This document shows positions 33,423 through 44,641 of a stretch of DNA of 64,000 nucleotides, in pieces. Source of the DNA: Oscheius onirici. Its lineage: Eukaryota > Nematoda > Chromadorea > Rhabditida > Rhabditidae. The notes beneath the pieces are model-generated. The model searched no databases. It was not told the origin of the DNA and worked only from the letters and a program-made list of their open reading frames with translations. The translations under genes and the position numbers were made by a program. The DNA is taken from positions 9,622,398 through 9,686,397 of the forward strand of contig OW051469.1 in NCBI GenBank assembly GCA_932521025.1, read 5' to 3'. Each line of letters begins with the position of its first letter. Position 1 is the first letter of the stretch.

Positions 33423-36400
33423 CTAGATGTTGAGGATTCGGTCGGCTGAAAATGAGACCATTTTTGCCGAAATATTTAAACACACCTTTAACATAACAAA
33501 CTTCGGCATGAAGGCCATGTTTTTTGAAGAATTGAAGCCATAGACGCTGCTTTGAGCTCAGTCGATCTCCTGGTCCTTTTACCTCCGAAACCTGTAAATT
33601 TTGCTACAAACCCTATTTTAAAGGACCTACCACAACAGTTCTCGTCAGCGGATTCCAGACAGTCAGATCGGGGAATCCACTGCGCGAATTACGGTAGTCC
33701 TGCATCAGACGCTGAAAGACGTAAGCGAGCAGTCGACGCGGACAGGAGAGACAAAAATCGAGGCATTCATCCGAGTCGATGAAAAGATTCCAATCAATTT
33801 CTGTATTGTTCACATCGCGATGCTTCCAACTCTCATCAATTTTGGCTTTGAGGTCCTCTTCTGAAGCCTTTAGAAGCCATTTCTGTCGCGTATTGAAGGC
33901 ACGTTTACGGCGATCATAGAATTCCGGATAGTTCAGATCGGCGGGATGGGTCTTGAAAAAGAGAGATTACTTTTTACATTTTGGAGGGGAGATGCCGTAG
34001 CCGTCTATATTCGTTCTGAGACCCATTTGCTACACAAATGTGAAAAGCTGCGTAACTGTGGTAGTTGTGGCCTACTTAGACCGTGATGCCGAACTGTGGC
34101 TTTTAGCATTCAAAAAATAGATTAGGACGAAGAGAAGCAAGAATTCGCCAAATGTACCGAAAAAATGAAACAGAACAACTACAGTAACCTGTACTTATCC
34201 TACAAACTCGCGCTTATCGGCTGGCCTGATTTTAACCTTGGATTCAATGGTACAGTGCCAAGTGGCGCAATTACAGATTTTGAGGACAGGGGATCGAATC
34301 TCCGGGATCATTTTTTGCAAACAAAAATTCCCGGTTGACTGCACTACATTTACGTGTATTTTTTGGTCTCGGTACGGTTAAAATGGTTTACGGTATTCTT
34401 ATTTTTCTTACTGCAAAATCTTTTACTCACCTGAACGTGACTGAACCAGACCTGCTCCAGCGAATGATCGAAAATGATGTCGAAGAAGAGGAGACCAAAG
34501 ACGGTATGCCAGATGGCTCCCTCGCTGTGAACGCCATGAGTAAAACTCTCATTTTCGAGGTAATGACGTCGGGCAATTTCCTCGACGGAGCACTGAATAA
34601 CCGTTCCGTCTTCTCGTTTTCGAATGAAGCGATTCTGGCGCATGTCTCCGAGATTCTTGCGGATAACCTCGGCTGTGATTGTTTTCTGTAAAAATTAGAT
34701 AAACTTTAAAAAAAAACAGGAAGAAATACCTCTTCCGGCTCCTCTACCGTAATCCTGAGAGTCATCTGTCCCTTAGTCAGCTTTAGAGCTCTGTCCTGGA
34801 GGACAACGAGATCCCTTTCCAATACAAATTTGTCGGCCATTCCGTCTTGGAGCGCCTTCAACGCCTCGTCCGGCTCCTTCAGATGATATTCGAGATTGAG
34901 AGCCAGACGCGTCCACCACTCTCCGCGACTGTCCGTACAGTAGCCGCGCACTTCTGAAAATCAAGGGTTTTTTTGGAAGAAAAATTGGTAAAATCCACCA
35001 ATTTTCCGTCATTTTCTACTAAAAATTTACACTAACAAAGTGTATCGAGATGCTGGTATACTTGTCTAAGTGTAACCACTAAAGATCTACCCAAACTAGA
35101 GCAATTTTCCCCTAACTATTTTTCGCCAAAGTGACTAATTGATTTTGTTGTTTTGGGGATAATTTTGCAAAATAAAAAGAAGGAACAAATTAAACGGATG
35201 TTCACATATTATTGCCAATAAGGGTTTCCCACACAAGCGAGAGCATTGTAAAATGAATTGTAGCATAATAATAAGACGCAAAAGCAATATCAAGTCCTAA
35301 GGCCAGCTTCCAAACAACTGTAGTGTACGATGTTGAAGCAACAGTCGCCGGGATCCAAAAAAGGCTCCAAGAAACAGCCTGGCTCGAACAAGCAGTCTGC
35401 TAAGAGTCAGCTGCAGTCCAACAGTACGACGACGACCAATGTGGGTGGACTGGATGACAGTGAAGAGACGAAATCCCTGGACGGAGATCCAGACGACTCG
35501 AAAAATTACGAATACGATCCGAATGACTATGAGCTTTCGGAAAAGGACGACAGGCTTCCGGCCGTCGCTGACATTTGTGCCGTCTTGGAGGACAGTGACT
35601 TTGATACGGAAAAACTTGCAAGGAGTCTCTGGAACTTTCTGGCAAACTACGATATCAACTGGGCTAGGGAGTGCATCTGTGCCTGGTGGATACACGAGCA
35701 CCTCATCGAGTTACTGGAGAAAGGAATGGAACTTTTGGAAAAGGAACCATTTGTTCTGGATCTGACGAACGAGACTGAACCTCTCGTCATTACCGGACCC
35801 ATGCATGCTCATGGTGATTCTCTGATCAATCAGCTCACCATTGTCGGGACTCCTCCAAACAGAAAGATCATTTTTCTGGGATGCTACTTTGGAATTGGAG
35901 TTGGTGAGTCCTGTCCCTCTAAGTTTCATTCTAATCATTCTTTCAGCTCACATCGAGCACTTTGCCTTCATCCTGGCTATGAAGATTCTCTACCCGGATC
36001 ATGTCTACATGCTCCGAGGCTACACCGACGACGAGGACCAGATGCATGTCCGTTCTTTCTTATTTCCCCTCAACAATCCACTTTTTCAGAAGCTCGACCT
36101 GCACTACTGGATGATGGAGAGCGGAATTCACCAGCGAGATGACATTCTGGACGACACGATCGAAATTCTCAAGCAGATTCTGGGCACAATGCCCGTGGCT
36201 GCTCGTCTTCCCAGTAATGTTCTCGTCATGTCCGGCGGTCCGGGTCCTCTGATCCAAGCCGCCGGTCTGTCCGAACTGGAGGCCATGCTGAAAAGCGCCG
36301 TCTACGACAAGTACGATGCCAATCTTCTCTTCGAAGCGACTTGGTCGGCCATGGGAGCAGAGAACGGTTATAGTGACGGAATGCCCTTCTTTAGTGACGG

Positions 36401-39400
36401 AATGCCCTTCTTTTTTGTCGCGACTTGTTAAAAACTAATTTCTGCACAAAGTTCCGAACATTTTCGACGCGAGACAGCCCCAATTCTTTTCCAACTTTAA
36501 AAGCCAAAAATGCTCACTTTTATCCTCCAGAAGCAATCTATGCAAATTCACTGCATAATTGTGCATTTTCTTCTTTTCATAAGCCTTGACGAGATGACTT
36601 AGCGAACGGACGAGTACATGCTTCGTGGTAAAGCGTCTGACACTCGGTAGGAGTTTATCGTGCTCGGATTTCCTAAATTTTATGAATTTTAAGCTAAGAA
36701 ATCATAAAATACTGTTTCTGGATCATCTCTCGAATTTCCTTCTCCTTGCCCTGTATGTCCTCCAGCTTGTTCGTGAAGAGCTCAAAGATGATTTCAATTT
36801 CCAGCTCTTTCGACTCGACATATCTTAAAACTCTTTTTTTGTGATAAAATAAGATAAAAAACGTACTCTTTGAGTTCGCTATAGGAGCGGAAGATGTGAA
36901 TCAGACTGGAACATTCGACTGGAGCGACAAATTTCATCGCCTGATTCTCGTGATTGAGGAGAGTGTATCTGAAAACGAGAGAATTAATAAACTGTAGGCA
37001 TTAGGCCACAATTAGACAGCAGAAGTGTTGTGGCTCCTATCGTTTGCCAAAGTTAGACGGCAGAGACATTTGCTAGGCTACAGCATCGACAATTAGACAG
37101 TTGACTTTTTTTTGTTTAGGTCTAATTTTAGGATAAGCACCAAAAGTACAGTAATCCGTCTTTACGCAAACGATTACAGTAACTTTACTCACTCTATGGG
37201 AAGATTTTTTTTTGAGCGACAGTTAGACAGCCGGCTTAATTTCTGTCCTTTTACTTTTTGAACCGCGAAAAAAAGACGGATACTCACAAGAGCTGCGACT
37301 CGAGATTCCTCTTCGGATCATCAACGACGAGAGCCGAATTCATTTCCGTCGGTGAGAAAAGCGTAAAGAGAGCCTAAATTCATGATTTCAAGCACAAAAA
37401 AATGAATTTTTCCTTGAAAGCAAGCCTAGTTCTGCCAGCTACGCGATAACAATTTCCACATTCCTTGCGCAGCATGTTGATGATTCCCTGCTCGACGCCG
37501 CGGGCTCGGCCGAAGAGGTCACACTGACTGGCGGCGAATTTCTTCAAAGATTCGATGAGCTGCGCCTTCGGCAGGTGAATTTCTCGCTGGTAGGCTTTGG
37601 CAACTTTTCGCAGCGTCGCCAGGTCGACACTAGCACAAATTTCGTCAAAGGTTATGCATTTGGATCCTTCTGAAGGTGATTTTTGGGGGAAAACACAAAA
37701 AAAATCGTTACCTTCAAGAAGACCCTTTTCCACGAGATTGACGAGTATTCCCTTGATGGCGGAGTATTCCGAGTAGCGTTCTTTCAGCTGCACAAACGTG
37801 AACCATTTAGCTCTTCGAAGAAAGAGCCGCATGAGGAGCTGTTTGTTTTCGGTTGGTAGCGATTCGAATGTGCGGAAAATGTTGTAGTCGTCCTTCCAGA
37901 AGGCCTGGCCGTACAGTGAGCCGTCAGAGTGAATAACCTAGAAATATGGGAAGTGTCTTTAGAAATTCAAACGGATTTTTCAAACATTTGGCTCAATTTT
38001 GAAGGGAAACTAAGGACACCATTAGAGCGGTCTGTTTTTTCCATCAATTACAAGAAGAGTGGCCCTGATGAAATTGAAAATCAGAGATCAGAGAAAATCA
38101 ATTTTACGAATGTCGGTTTACAAACACAGATAATTTCAGTTTTCGCCGGCTTCTCTTAAGACAAAACTAGCTGAAACAACGATATTCAGAGTATTTTCTC
38201 AAAAAGCAGCTGTCCGCAGCGAAATTCCAGCAACTTTGCTATTTTTCAAGACTTTTATAACAAGTAGATTTTGTTGAAAAAAAACATGAAAAATAGGCTA
38301 CCTTATTGATCATCTGCTGAACGAGCTTGACGTAGTACTTTTCCTGAATGACGACCGATCGACTCTCGGAATTTTCTTCGTCTGCCTCCTCAACAATTTC
38401 CATCACCTCTTCAACCTTCACAGGAGCAGCTTCTTCCGAACTTGAGGACAGTCTCGTATCTTCCATGTTCATGATAATTTTGAACAGATTGCGACTCTAA
38501 AATTTGATTTTCAGGGTATTCATTAAAAAAAAAAATACCGGCGAAACATTCTGCTGACAGGCGTCTCCCTGGGCTATATCCGTCAAGGTGGCATTTTGGT
38601 CTGGCTGCTGGTTCTCGTCGTCTACGTGCTGTAGCAACTTTTTAGCATTTAAAGGAGGTACAAACTAACCATTTCAGCGGGTTCTGGCTCCTCGGCAACA
38701 GGGATGTCTGCTACGGGAATGGGCTCGTCGACTTCAATTGTACCAGATTCCTAAAAAAACCTTTTTAGGTTATGGTGAGGCTACTTTTTGGGACTTTTGA
38801 TCAAGATATGGCGATATCTGTGTCCTGTTACAAGCCACAGTTACATTGCCGTTTGTGATGAGATTGCCACAGCCACAGTTAGACAGCTGTGACGCGTTTT
38901 CCAGCCACAGTTAACAGTAGCGCCAAACTTGTGCCACAGTTAGACCGGGAAGATTCAGCTGTGGGTATTTTAGTAGACCACAACATCGACAGATACACAG
39001 CTGGCTAGTTTTGTAGCTACGTTCTCAAGCCACAGTCAGCTTTTAGTGTTGTAGCGCCTGTCACAGCCGCAGTTAGACAGCTGTTATGTCCCGACGTGAT
39101 ACCTGAAGAATCATGTCCTCTCTCGTCTTGACCGGCTCCTTTTCCACCTCTTCCTTTATTTGCATCGTCATCCTCGTTCTAGACCTCTTCGTAACTATTG
39201 GCTTTTCGTCAGGCTGATCTTCCGCATAGGTCTACAAATTCTAAGTTTTTCAGATCTCAAAAAAAGCTGCTCACAATTTCGATTCGAGTAGAACGCCGCC
39301 TCTTACTGTCTGTTGGCTTTACGATAGGACAGGCAAGATTTGAAGTCGAAGCACCGGCATTTACCTCATTATCATCGTCAAGCGTTATCGGAGGACCTAT

Positions 39401-39674
39401 CTTTTCCTCGGCTGTGACGACTTTCGTAATCTGGAAGCTCAAAATTGGTTCAAAAAGGCGAAAGGAGGTAAAACTTCGTAAAAACCAAAATACGAACCAT
39501 GCATTCATCCTCGTCAATTTTGGCCTTGCACGAGTTGACGTGGCTTCGATAGATGCCCAACGGGATGCTTTGCTCGCACGCCGGGCACTCCTTTTCCTTC
39601 ATTTGACGTTCAAAAGCGGCCAAGATGCTCTTGTGTCGAGCTACGGGAGCCTGACTGGCACGAGGAGGTGCCAT
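33423..39674 (-). CDS. fan-1: Fanconi-associated nuclease 1 (FAN1)
   Basis: Structure-specific nuclease that processes DNA interstrand cross-links in the nucleus. The start ATG (39674) lies 6 nt after TTTCAG, a trans-splice-type site. N-terminal UBZ4 zinc finger CPACEQSIPLGIYRSHVNSC (C-x2-C-x11-H-x3-C). A long acidic, Lys-rich linker follows, then the SAP-like/TPR middle region (for example MRLFLRRAKWFTFVQLKERY). The C-terminal VRR-NUC domain shows all the expected elements: GVHSEGAIWHTVFGLLFFDI, GFPDLTVW and EVKGPGDRLS, the PD-(D/E)xK core. It ends VKADRILNI at 33423. About 14 exons, all joinable with normal GT-AG signals; some mid-gene boundaries were not checked base by base. A plus-strand pseudophosphatase gene sits inside the intron 36517-34954. 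Several introns carry the TGTCTAACTGTGG motif. Confidence 0.92.
34254..34314 (+). repeat. tRNA-like fragment in fan-1 intron
   Basis: AAGTGGCGCAATTACAG resembles an A box and GGGATCGAATCTCC a B box. Stems are incomplete, so this is probably a SINE head or tRNA pseudogene. Confidence 0.35.
35330..36431 (+). CDS. PP1-like pseudophosphatase nested in a fan-1 intron
   Basis: Two or three exons (35330 to about 35904, then from 35947; a further intron 36048-36090 is possible but the frame is open without it). A low-complexity N-terminus (MLKQQSPGSKKGSKKQ...) is followed by a domain clearly related to PP1/PPP catalytic subunits, but with its metal-binding motifs lost. GDxHG reads GPMHAHG, GDxVDRG reads GCYFGIG, and RGNHE reads RGYTD. 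The flanking scaffold (AHIEHFAFILAMKILYPDHV) is well kept. The C-terminal part of the fold, with its remaining metal ligands, is missing; the protein ends with a 21-bp tandem duplication (SDGMPFF twice) before TAA. Catalysis is therefore unlikely. It lies entirely within fan-1 intron 36517-34954 on the opposite strand. It could be a functional scaffold or a decaying duplicate. Confidence 0.75.
36368..36411 (+). repeat. 21-bp tandem duplication in the pseudophosphatase 3' end
   Basis: TAGTGACGGAATGCCCTTCT occurs twice in direct succession, duplicating seven codons in frame just before the stop. Confidence 0.9.
37000..37250 (-). repeat. TGTCTAACTGTGG-family motifs in fan-1 intron
   Basis: Variants of CCACAATTAGACAGC on the plus strand near 37009, 37048, 37089 and 37219, that is, in sense orientation for fan-1. 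Companion TGTTGTGGC elements lie nearby. Confidence 0.65.
38810..39090 (-). repeat. TGTCTAACTGTGG-family motifs in fan-1 intron
   Basis: About five copies of GCCACAGTTAGACAG-type sequence (near 38874, 38932, 38981, 39067), again in sense orientation for the minus-strand host gene. Confidence 0.7.
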
Positions 39675-40185
39675 CTTTGCCTGAAAGGTAAAAACTGGGG
39701 AAATTTGGGAAGTAACGCTTAAAATCATCGCTAAATAGCATTAGAATACAGAGAAAATGAAGAAGAGTGTTTTGAAATCACTACTCGGATGGAATAGGGC
39801 GCGTTTGCCGCAAAATGATAGAGGTAACAATGGAACATGAACCAATGGACCAAGAACTGTTTTTGAGCTCAAATCTTTATTTTTACGATTCTAGACAATC
39901 AATTTCATGAAATACAGCAAATAGAGACAATTCAGAAAGTGAAGAATTTATAAAAACAGTATTTCTGGGCACAAATTGGAGAATAGAAGGAGGAATAAAA
40001 TTGCGTTCAAAAGCGCGCCGAAAATTGAGTGATACTGTAGACGGTCTCGCAACTCATTTGAAATTGCCCGCCAGTTCAAACAGTAATAAATCAATTTTTC
40101 TCGGATTCTGTATCTAGCGGGGGTAGACTCTAGCCAGTTCAGTTTCCTTATTTGTCAGCATTCTCCCTTCTATCAACCGGGGACA
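39675..40185. promoter_or_regulatory. Divergent promoter region between fan-1 and PON-like gene
   Basis: 511 bp between two start codons facing apart. AT-rich, with no further coding signal. The fan-1 side begins with the presumed trans-splice acceptor; the PON side has no obvious acceptor before its ATG. Confidence 0.5.
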
Positions 40186-42669
40186 ATGCTGTGGAAATTT
40201 TTCTTCCTCGGTCTCTTTTCTGTCTCCCTTATTTGGCTCTACCATGCTATGTGGGTCCCATAACAATTTGAAATAACCAATTCTTTAGAAATTCTCTTGG
40301 CTTCAACAAACAAGTATTTAATCACAGACCGGGACCATGCAGGCATCTTAAAGGAATTGGTCTGTGATCTTTCTTTAATTCTATAGAAATTTCCAGAATA
40401 TGGATCGGAAGATGTGATTTTAGTGGAAAGTAAGGGATTGGTTTTCGTTTCTTCGGGAGTCTTTCATATGACGCCTAGAGCTCCTCATGTTGAGGGGAAA
40501 ATCTTTTTGTACGATCTGAATGAAGTGGAGAGGGATCCAGTAAATCTACCCATAGTTGGAATGGACAGGGTGAGAGTCAGAGAGACAGAGACAGTTACAG
40601 TAACCCAATCTGTTCAGAAAGACATCCACCCTCACGGAATGAGCCACTGGCTGATGGGAGACAAGATTCGTCTCTTCGTCATCTCTCACAGTGACCCCGA
40701 GTTTATTCACTCCGTCGAAATTTTCGACTATGACGAAAAGAGGAAGCAGTTGATTCACGTGAAGACAGTAAAAGATGAAAAGTTCGTCCGGTAGGTCTTC
40801 ACACAGTCCTTTAAAAAGTTCCCAGACCAAACGACATTCTGGCTCTGTCCGAAGACCAGTTCATCTTGACCAATAGTGGTGCAGCCCAGACGCCTCTACT
40901 GGACACTCTGGAAATCTTATCCTTCTACAGAAGCGGCAGCTTGACCTACTTTGACGGGACCAGAGGACACTTTCTGCTCGAGGGACTCCTCTCTCCCAAT
41001 GGAATTGCTTTGAATCGAGAGAGGAACCATCTGATTGTCTCATTTGCTTTCGAGAGTACACTGAGAGTCTACGAGATCAGTCAAGATTACCGTACTCTGA
41101 AGGAAGTCAGCTCGATGAACTTGTCCACAATGCTGGACAATCTGTTCTTGGACAAGGACAATGTCATCTGGGTGGTGAGTCTCTCTGTCTCTCTCTCTCT
41201 CTGACTTTCTGACCAGTGTTGTTCGGATAATATTTTTCAACCGGATATCCAAAATAGCGGTTACGGATATCTGAAAACGAATAATCCATCCACGACTTTG
41301 AGAAAAATAGTAGTGAAGACAAAAACATGGTGTGAACATACGATCTCTCTACTACTAAAGCGCAATGGTGTCTGTCGTGGACTCTGTTTATTTGTTTGTT
41401 TGTCCGGGACCGGAAATTTGGTGTATTGTTAAGAGTCGCCGTCTTCACCCAGACGACCCGGGTTCGACTCCTCTGGGGTAGGGATCAGATGGGATAGGTT
41501 GACTGGGGCCCGGATAGTCAAGTGGATAGGATGACAGTCTATAAAGAAAGCGATCGCAAGTTCAATCCCGGGTAGTACACGAAGGTAGTCTACCCTGGCA
41601 TTTCTCGCCAGCCGAGCCTGTTCTGCGGATCCTGTAGCTTGAGAAACCTGGATACCACAACCGCTCTCATCATCACTCCAAGACTCCTCGACTCTTCGGA
41701 TGTGATCCGGTCATGCGAAATGCATCGATAGCCGAATAAACAGTTTTTTTAACAGGTTGACTGGGGAAGGGAGCAGAAGTTAAGAAAAAACACAAGTAGA
41801 AAAGTCGCCGACAGGCGGCGAAGCCGGCTGGTCTTTCTTTACTAAAGTGCAATGGTGTCCGTCTGTCTGTCTGTAGTGGTGTCCGCACAGTTGTCGAGAC
41901 TAGCGTAACATGCCAAGTTTTGTCATGTTAATCTTTTATCGAAGGAGATAGTTTTTTGAGGGGAACGCGTCTGGGTGAATCTAAACTATCTAAAGCGCGA
42001 TGGTGTCAAAATTTGGACGCCGTTGTTACGTACTTGAGCAAGGGCGGCGAAAGCCGTCGCAGACGGCTGGTAAATGCGTCTAAACTAGTAGAACAAAGAC
42101 AAAAATCGTTAGTTTGCCAGGTAGAAATTCCAAAAAATTAAATCTAAATTATCCGAAATATCCGGTCAAAAATACCCAATTTCGGATATCGGATAATCAG
42201 ATAGTTTTCGTACCGAATATTTTTTCGGATAATTATCCGGTCGGAAATTTTGACCGGATATTTCAGATATCGGATTTCCGGATAAAAATACCGGATTATC
42301 CGGTTTCGAATATCCGGTATCCGGATCCGAACATCCCTGTCTCTGACTCTGTCTCTCAATCTCGCTCTGAACTTTATCAACTTTAAGGGAGCCCACCCAG
42401 TTGGTCACCAAGTTATCAGTCACCTCTCTGACATGGACAATCCGAAAACCTATGCTCCCTCACAGGTACTCTCTCCCAGTTACAGTAACCGAGAATAGAT
42501 CCTCCAAATCAAGTACAGTTCGGACTGGAAGACGGCTGAAATCAATGAGGTTCTGGCCGACGACGGTCACTTTTTGTCTGGAAGCTCTGCTGCAGTTCAT
42601 TGGAACGGCAAACTGGTGGTTGGAACAGTTGCCAGGAAAGCAGCAGTCTGTGAAATTAGAGCATTTTAA
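40186..42669 (+). CDS. Paraoxonase/arylesterase-family protein (PON/MEC-6-like)
   Basis: Seven exons in frame (40186-40250, 40289-40359, 40397-40569, 40618-40790, 40826-41174, 42388-42465, 42499-42669). An N-terminal hydrophobic anchor (MLWKFFFLGLFSVSLIWLY) is followed by the PON signature region FNHRPGPCRHLKGIEYGSED. Further PON motifs are DIHPHGMSHW, LSPNGIALN, a DNL site, VGAHPVG and the C-terminal AAVHWNGKLVVGTVARKA. PON proteins are six-bladed calcium-dependent beta-propellers. In nematodes the membrane-anchored members (MEC-6/POML) act as ER chaperones for DEG/ENaC channels, whereas mammalian PONs are lactonases; which applies here is not clear. Intron 5 (41175-42387, 1,213 bp) is enlarged by nested transposons but both splice sites are intact. 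Confidence 0.9.
41344..41831 (+). mobile_element. Helitron-like non-autonomous element, unit A
   Basis: Starts TCTCTCTACTACTAAAGCGC after an A and ends with a hairpin (TCGCCG...CGGCGA) followed by ...CCGGCTGG before a T, that is CTRR with A/T target junctions as in Helitrons. No target duplication. Its middle carries two tRNA-like segments (41430-41467 and 41500-41575). It is joined head-to-tail to unit B. Confidence 0.65.
41490..41670 (+). repeat. tRNA-derived SINE-like repeat, copy 2, inside Helitron-like unit A
   Basis: GGATAGTCAAGTGGATAGG (A-box region) and CAAGTTCAATCCCGGG (B-box region), then GAAGGTAGTCTACCCTGG. It matches the minus strand of 9700-9855. Confidence 0.55.
41832..42070 (+). 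mobile_element. Helitron-like non-autonomous element, unit B
   Basis: Starts TCTTTCTTTACTAAAGTGCA and ends with a hairpin (AGCCGTC...GACGGCT) overlapping the terminal CTGG, followed by T. Nearly identical over its whole length to 53752-53993 in a suf-1 intron; the main difference is a few bases of CTGT repeat number. Confidence 0.75.
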
Positions 42670-43523
42670 TTAAACTTAGTTATTTGAAAATTTCCGTCGC
42701 AACAGAGGCGTTCATTTTTCCCCAGTCTTTCCTTCCACCCTTGTCACAAACCCATTCCCTCCTTATGGCAATCTTTACGATCCCGAAGACACCCTTTCAA
42801 AAACTTCTGATTCTGGTCTGGCAAAGCACAGCGAACACATTGTGACAAAAAGGCCAAAAACTTTCCCCTCGGAGAACTCAAACATGACGACTGACACTGG
42901 CAGAGCTCGATGTATTTGCTCGAACCGTTAGTCTCTCTCTGTGTCGAGGCTGATCTTTGAGAACAGCGCTTGATGAATTGGTCTCATATGATAACGGTTC
43001 AGATCCCAAGGAAAAATAGCAATCCCAAAAAAATTTAGCGGTCCCAAACCTTTTGACCGAACGCCAACTACGAGTGATGCACGGTACTTCGAAGGTCCTG
43101 TTCCCTACGTATTTGTACAACTACGCCTTCCGAAGATACTGTGGGTCCCCAAACGAAATTGGAAAGCACAAAACGAACATCAGACACTTTTCTCACATCG
43201 TCTACGAAAGCGCTTCCATCAGGAAAAAAAGTTCTACTTCATTCCGTCCTCAGTCTCAGAAGGCGATTTATCAGCTTCCCAAGTTTGCAATAAACTAGTT
43301 TGTGAAAAATACAAGTTTTTACTGTATAATTTTTACGGACCGCTAACTTTTTTTGAGGTTTTTTGGGACCGCTAATCTGGAATAGAGCCGAATGTTCAGT
43401 GAGGTCGAAGAAGTCACTGTTACTGTTAGTCAGTCCCATCTTTCCTTAGCGGATCAGTCTGACGGGTTCTGACAGGACATTTTCTAGAAACTACCCGAAG
43501 CAATCCATTTAGTCAGTTTCGCC
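42670..43523. other. Intergenic region after the PON-like gene
   Basis: No convincing gene. A pair of sequences around 43015-43040 and 43340-43370 (AGCGGTCCCAAA/GGACCGCTAA) are inverted relative to each other and may be ends of a small element. AATAAA signals lie near 43289. Confidence 0.35.
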
Positions 43524-43994
43524 ATGATAAACATCTCGGTAAGTCTTCAGCTCTACCGGAACTAATATAACCTCTAGGCTCGTCGAAAATGTACTCTTCT
43601 CGTTCTCGCCGTCTTCGTTCTCATCTTCAACACCTCAAAATTCGTCCGACTGACGGTGCTGGCCGTCGCCGCGAAAAGTTCTGCTCCCTACTTTGTCCTA
43701 CTCGGCTTCTCCTTCGTGACAGCCGTCGCGAGCAGTTTCTCCAAGTTTGCCGTCGTCAAATGGAAAAATCTGGCCGTCTGTTCGTGCATTCTCGTCACGT
43801 CCGCGCTCTCGGCCATCCTCGATTTCAGTCTTCTCGTCTATCTGTTCAGTAGAGGTCAAGAGAGAGGAATCGTCTTCGTGCTCGATGTCCAGCTCATTTC
43901 AACCGTTCTCGCACTACAGGATGTGGCCGTCAGTGTGAATTTTGTTCGACACAAGGACGGAACTGGCGACTTGGTGGGAAAGAAGAGAGAGTAA
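43524..43994 (+). CDS. Small four-pass membrane protein, unrecognised
   Basis: Two exons: 43524-43538 (MINIS) and 43578-43994, giving 143 aa. Four hydrophobic segments are visible: CTLLVLAVFVLIFN, YFVLLGFSFVTAVAS, NLAVCSCILVTSALSAIL, and VLDVQLISTVLALQDVAVSV. Short polar loops separate them, and a charged C-tail (RHKDGTGDLVGKKRE) follows. Codon choice is GC-rich at third positions compared with its surroundings, consistent with an expressed gene. I do not recognise the family. Confidence 0.65.
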
Positions 43995-44037
43995 GGAACT
44001 ATCGGAATTGAACAGTATTTTCTCTTTTATTCGCTTC

Positions 44038-44330
44038 TTGGTAGAGCCACAATTAGACAACAAATTGTTGTGACTCGTCTACTGCCACAGTTAGACAGCA
44101 GACGGCGTTATGGCGTCTTACTCAAGCCACAGTTAGACAGCCGAGTGTTGTGGCCTTTCTCCAGAGAGCAGTGTTGTGGCCTTTCTTCTGTCTGAAGTTA
44201 CAGCTCGGTGTTATGGCGTCTTATCAAGCCAAAGTTAGGCAGCAAACCATGTTATAACCTCTCCTTGCCACAGTTAGACAACATGTTGAGGATAATCTAG
44301 TAGGCCACAACCTCGGCAGTAAGACAGCAT
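44038..44330 (-). repeat. Array of TGTCTAACTGTGG motifs, reverse orientation
   Basis: About six copies of GCCACAGTTAGACAG-type sequence (near 44045, 44084, 44126, 44225, 44265, 44303) alternating with TGTTGTGGC or GTTATGGCGTCTTA. Spacing is about 40-45 bp, so the unit is a loose tandem repeat. It lies between the small membrane protein and ABCB gene C. Confidence 0.8.
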
Positions 44331-44641
44331 GATGTGAAAATGCTCCCCAATGTCTGGACCACCATCCCTTACTCAATATTGCGTCTACGTCCCGTAACCT
44401 TATCGTCCCCTGTTCGTTTTTCCCCGGGGAATTTGCTCTCCGAGACGGCAATAAACAGTTACAAGCAATACGAAGAACACGAGAAACACGGCGGTCGCGT
44501 TGCTCCGACCCGCCTCCCGGCTTGTTTGAACATTGGCATGGGCTATTTAACCCCTAAAGTGATCTTCTGAGTGATACACTTTTACTGTTAGATCCGCGTT
44601 CAAACATCTCTTCCTTTGAAAAAATGTTTTCAGAAAACTAG

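Larger units (their letters stand above)
41214..42339. mobile_element. hAT-type MITE in PON intron 5, invaded by two Helitron-like units
   Basis: Ends are CAGTGTTGTTCGGAT... and the inverted ...ATCCGAACATCCCTG, with CGGATATCCGG-type palindromic repeats inside both arms. The flanks TTTCTGAC (41206-41213) and TCTCTGAC (42340-42347) agree at 7 of 8 positions, as for an 8-bp target duplication. No transposase. About 400 bp belong to this element; the middle 727 bp (41344-42070) are later insertions. Confidence 0.75.

Noticed and set aside
41836-42077. Possible viral or retroviral fragment in the PON intron
   Set aside because: No coding capacity; ends and target-site behaviour fit a Helitron-like element.
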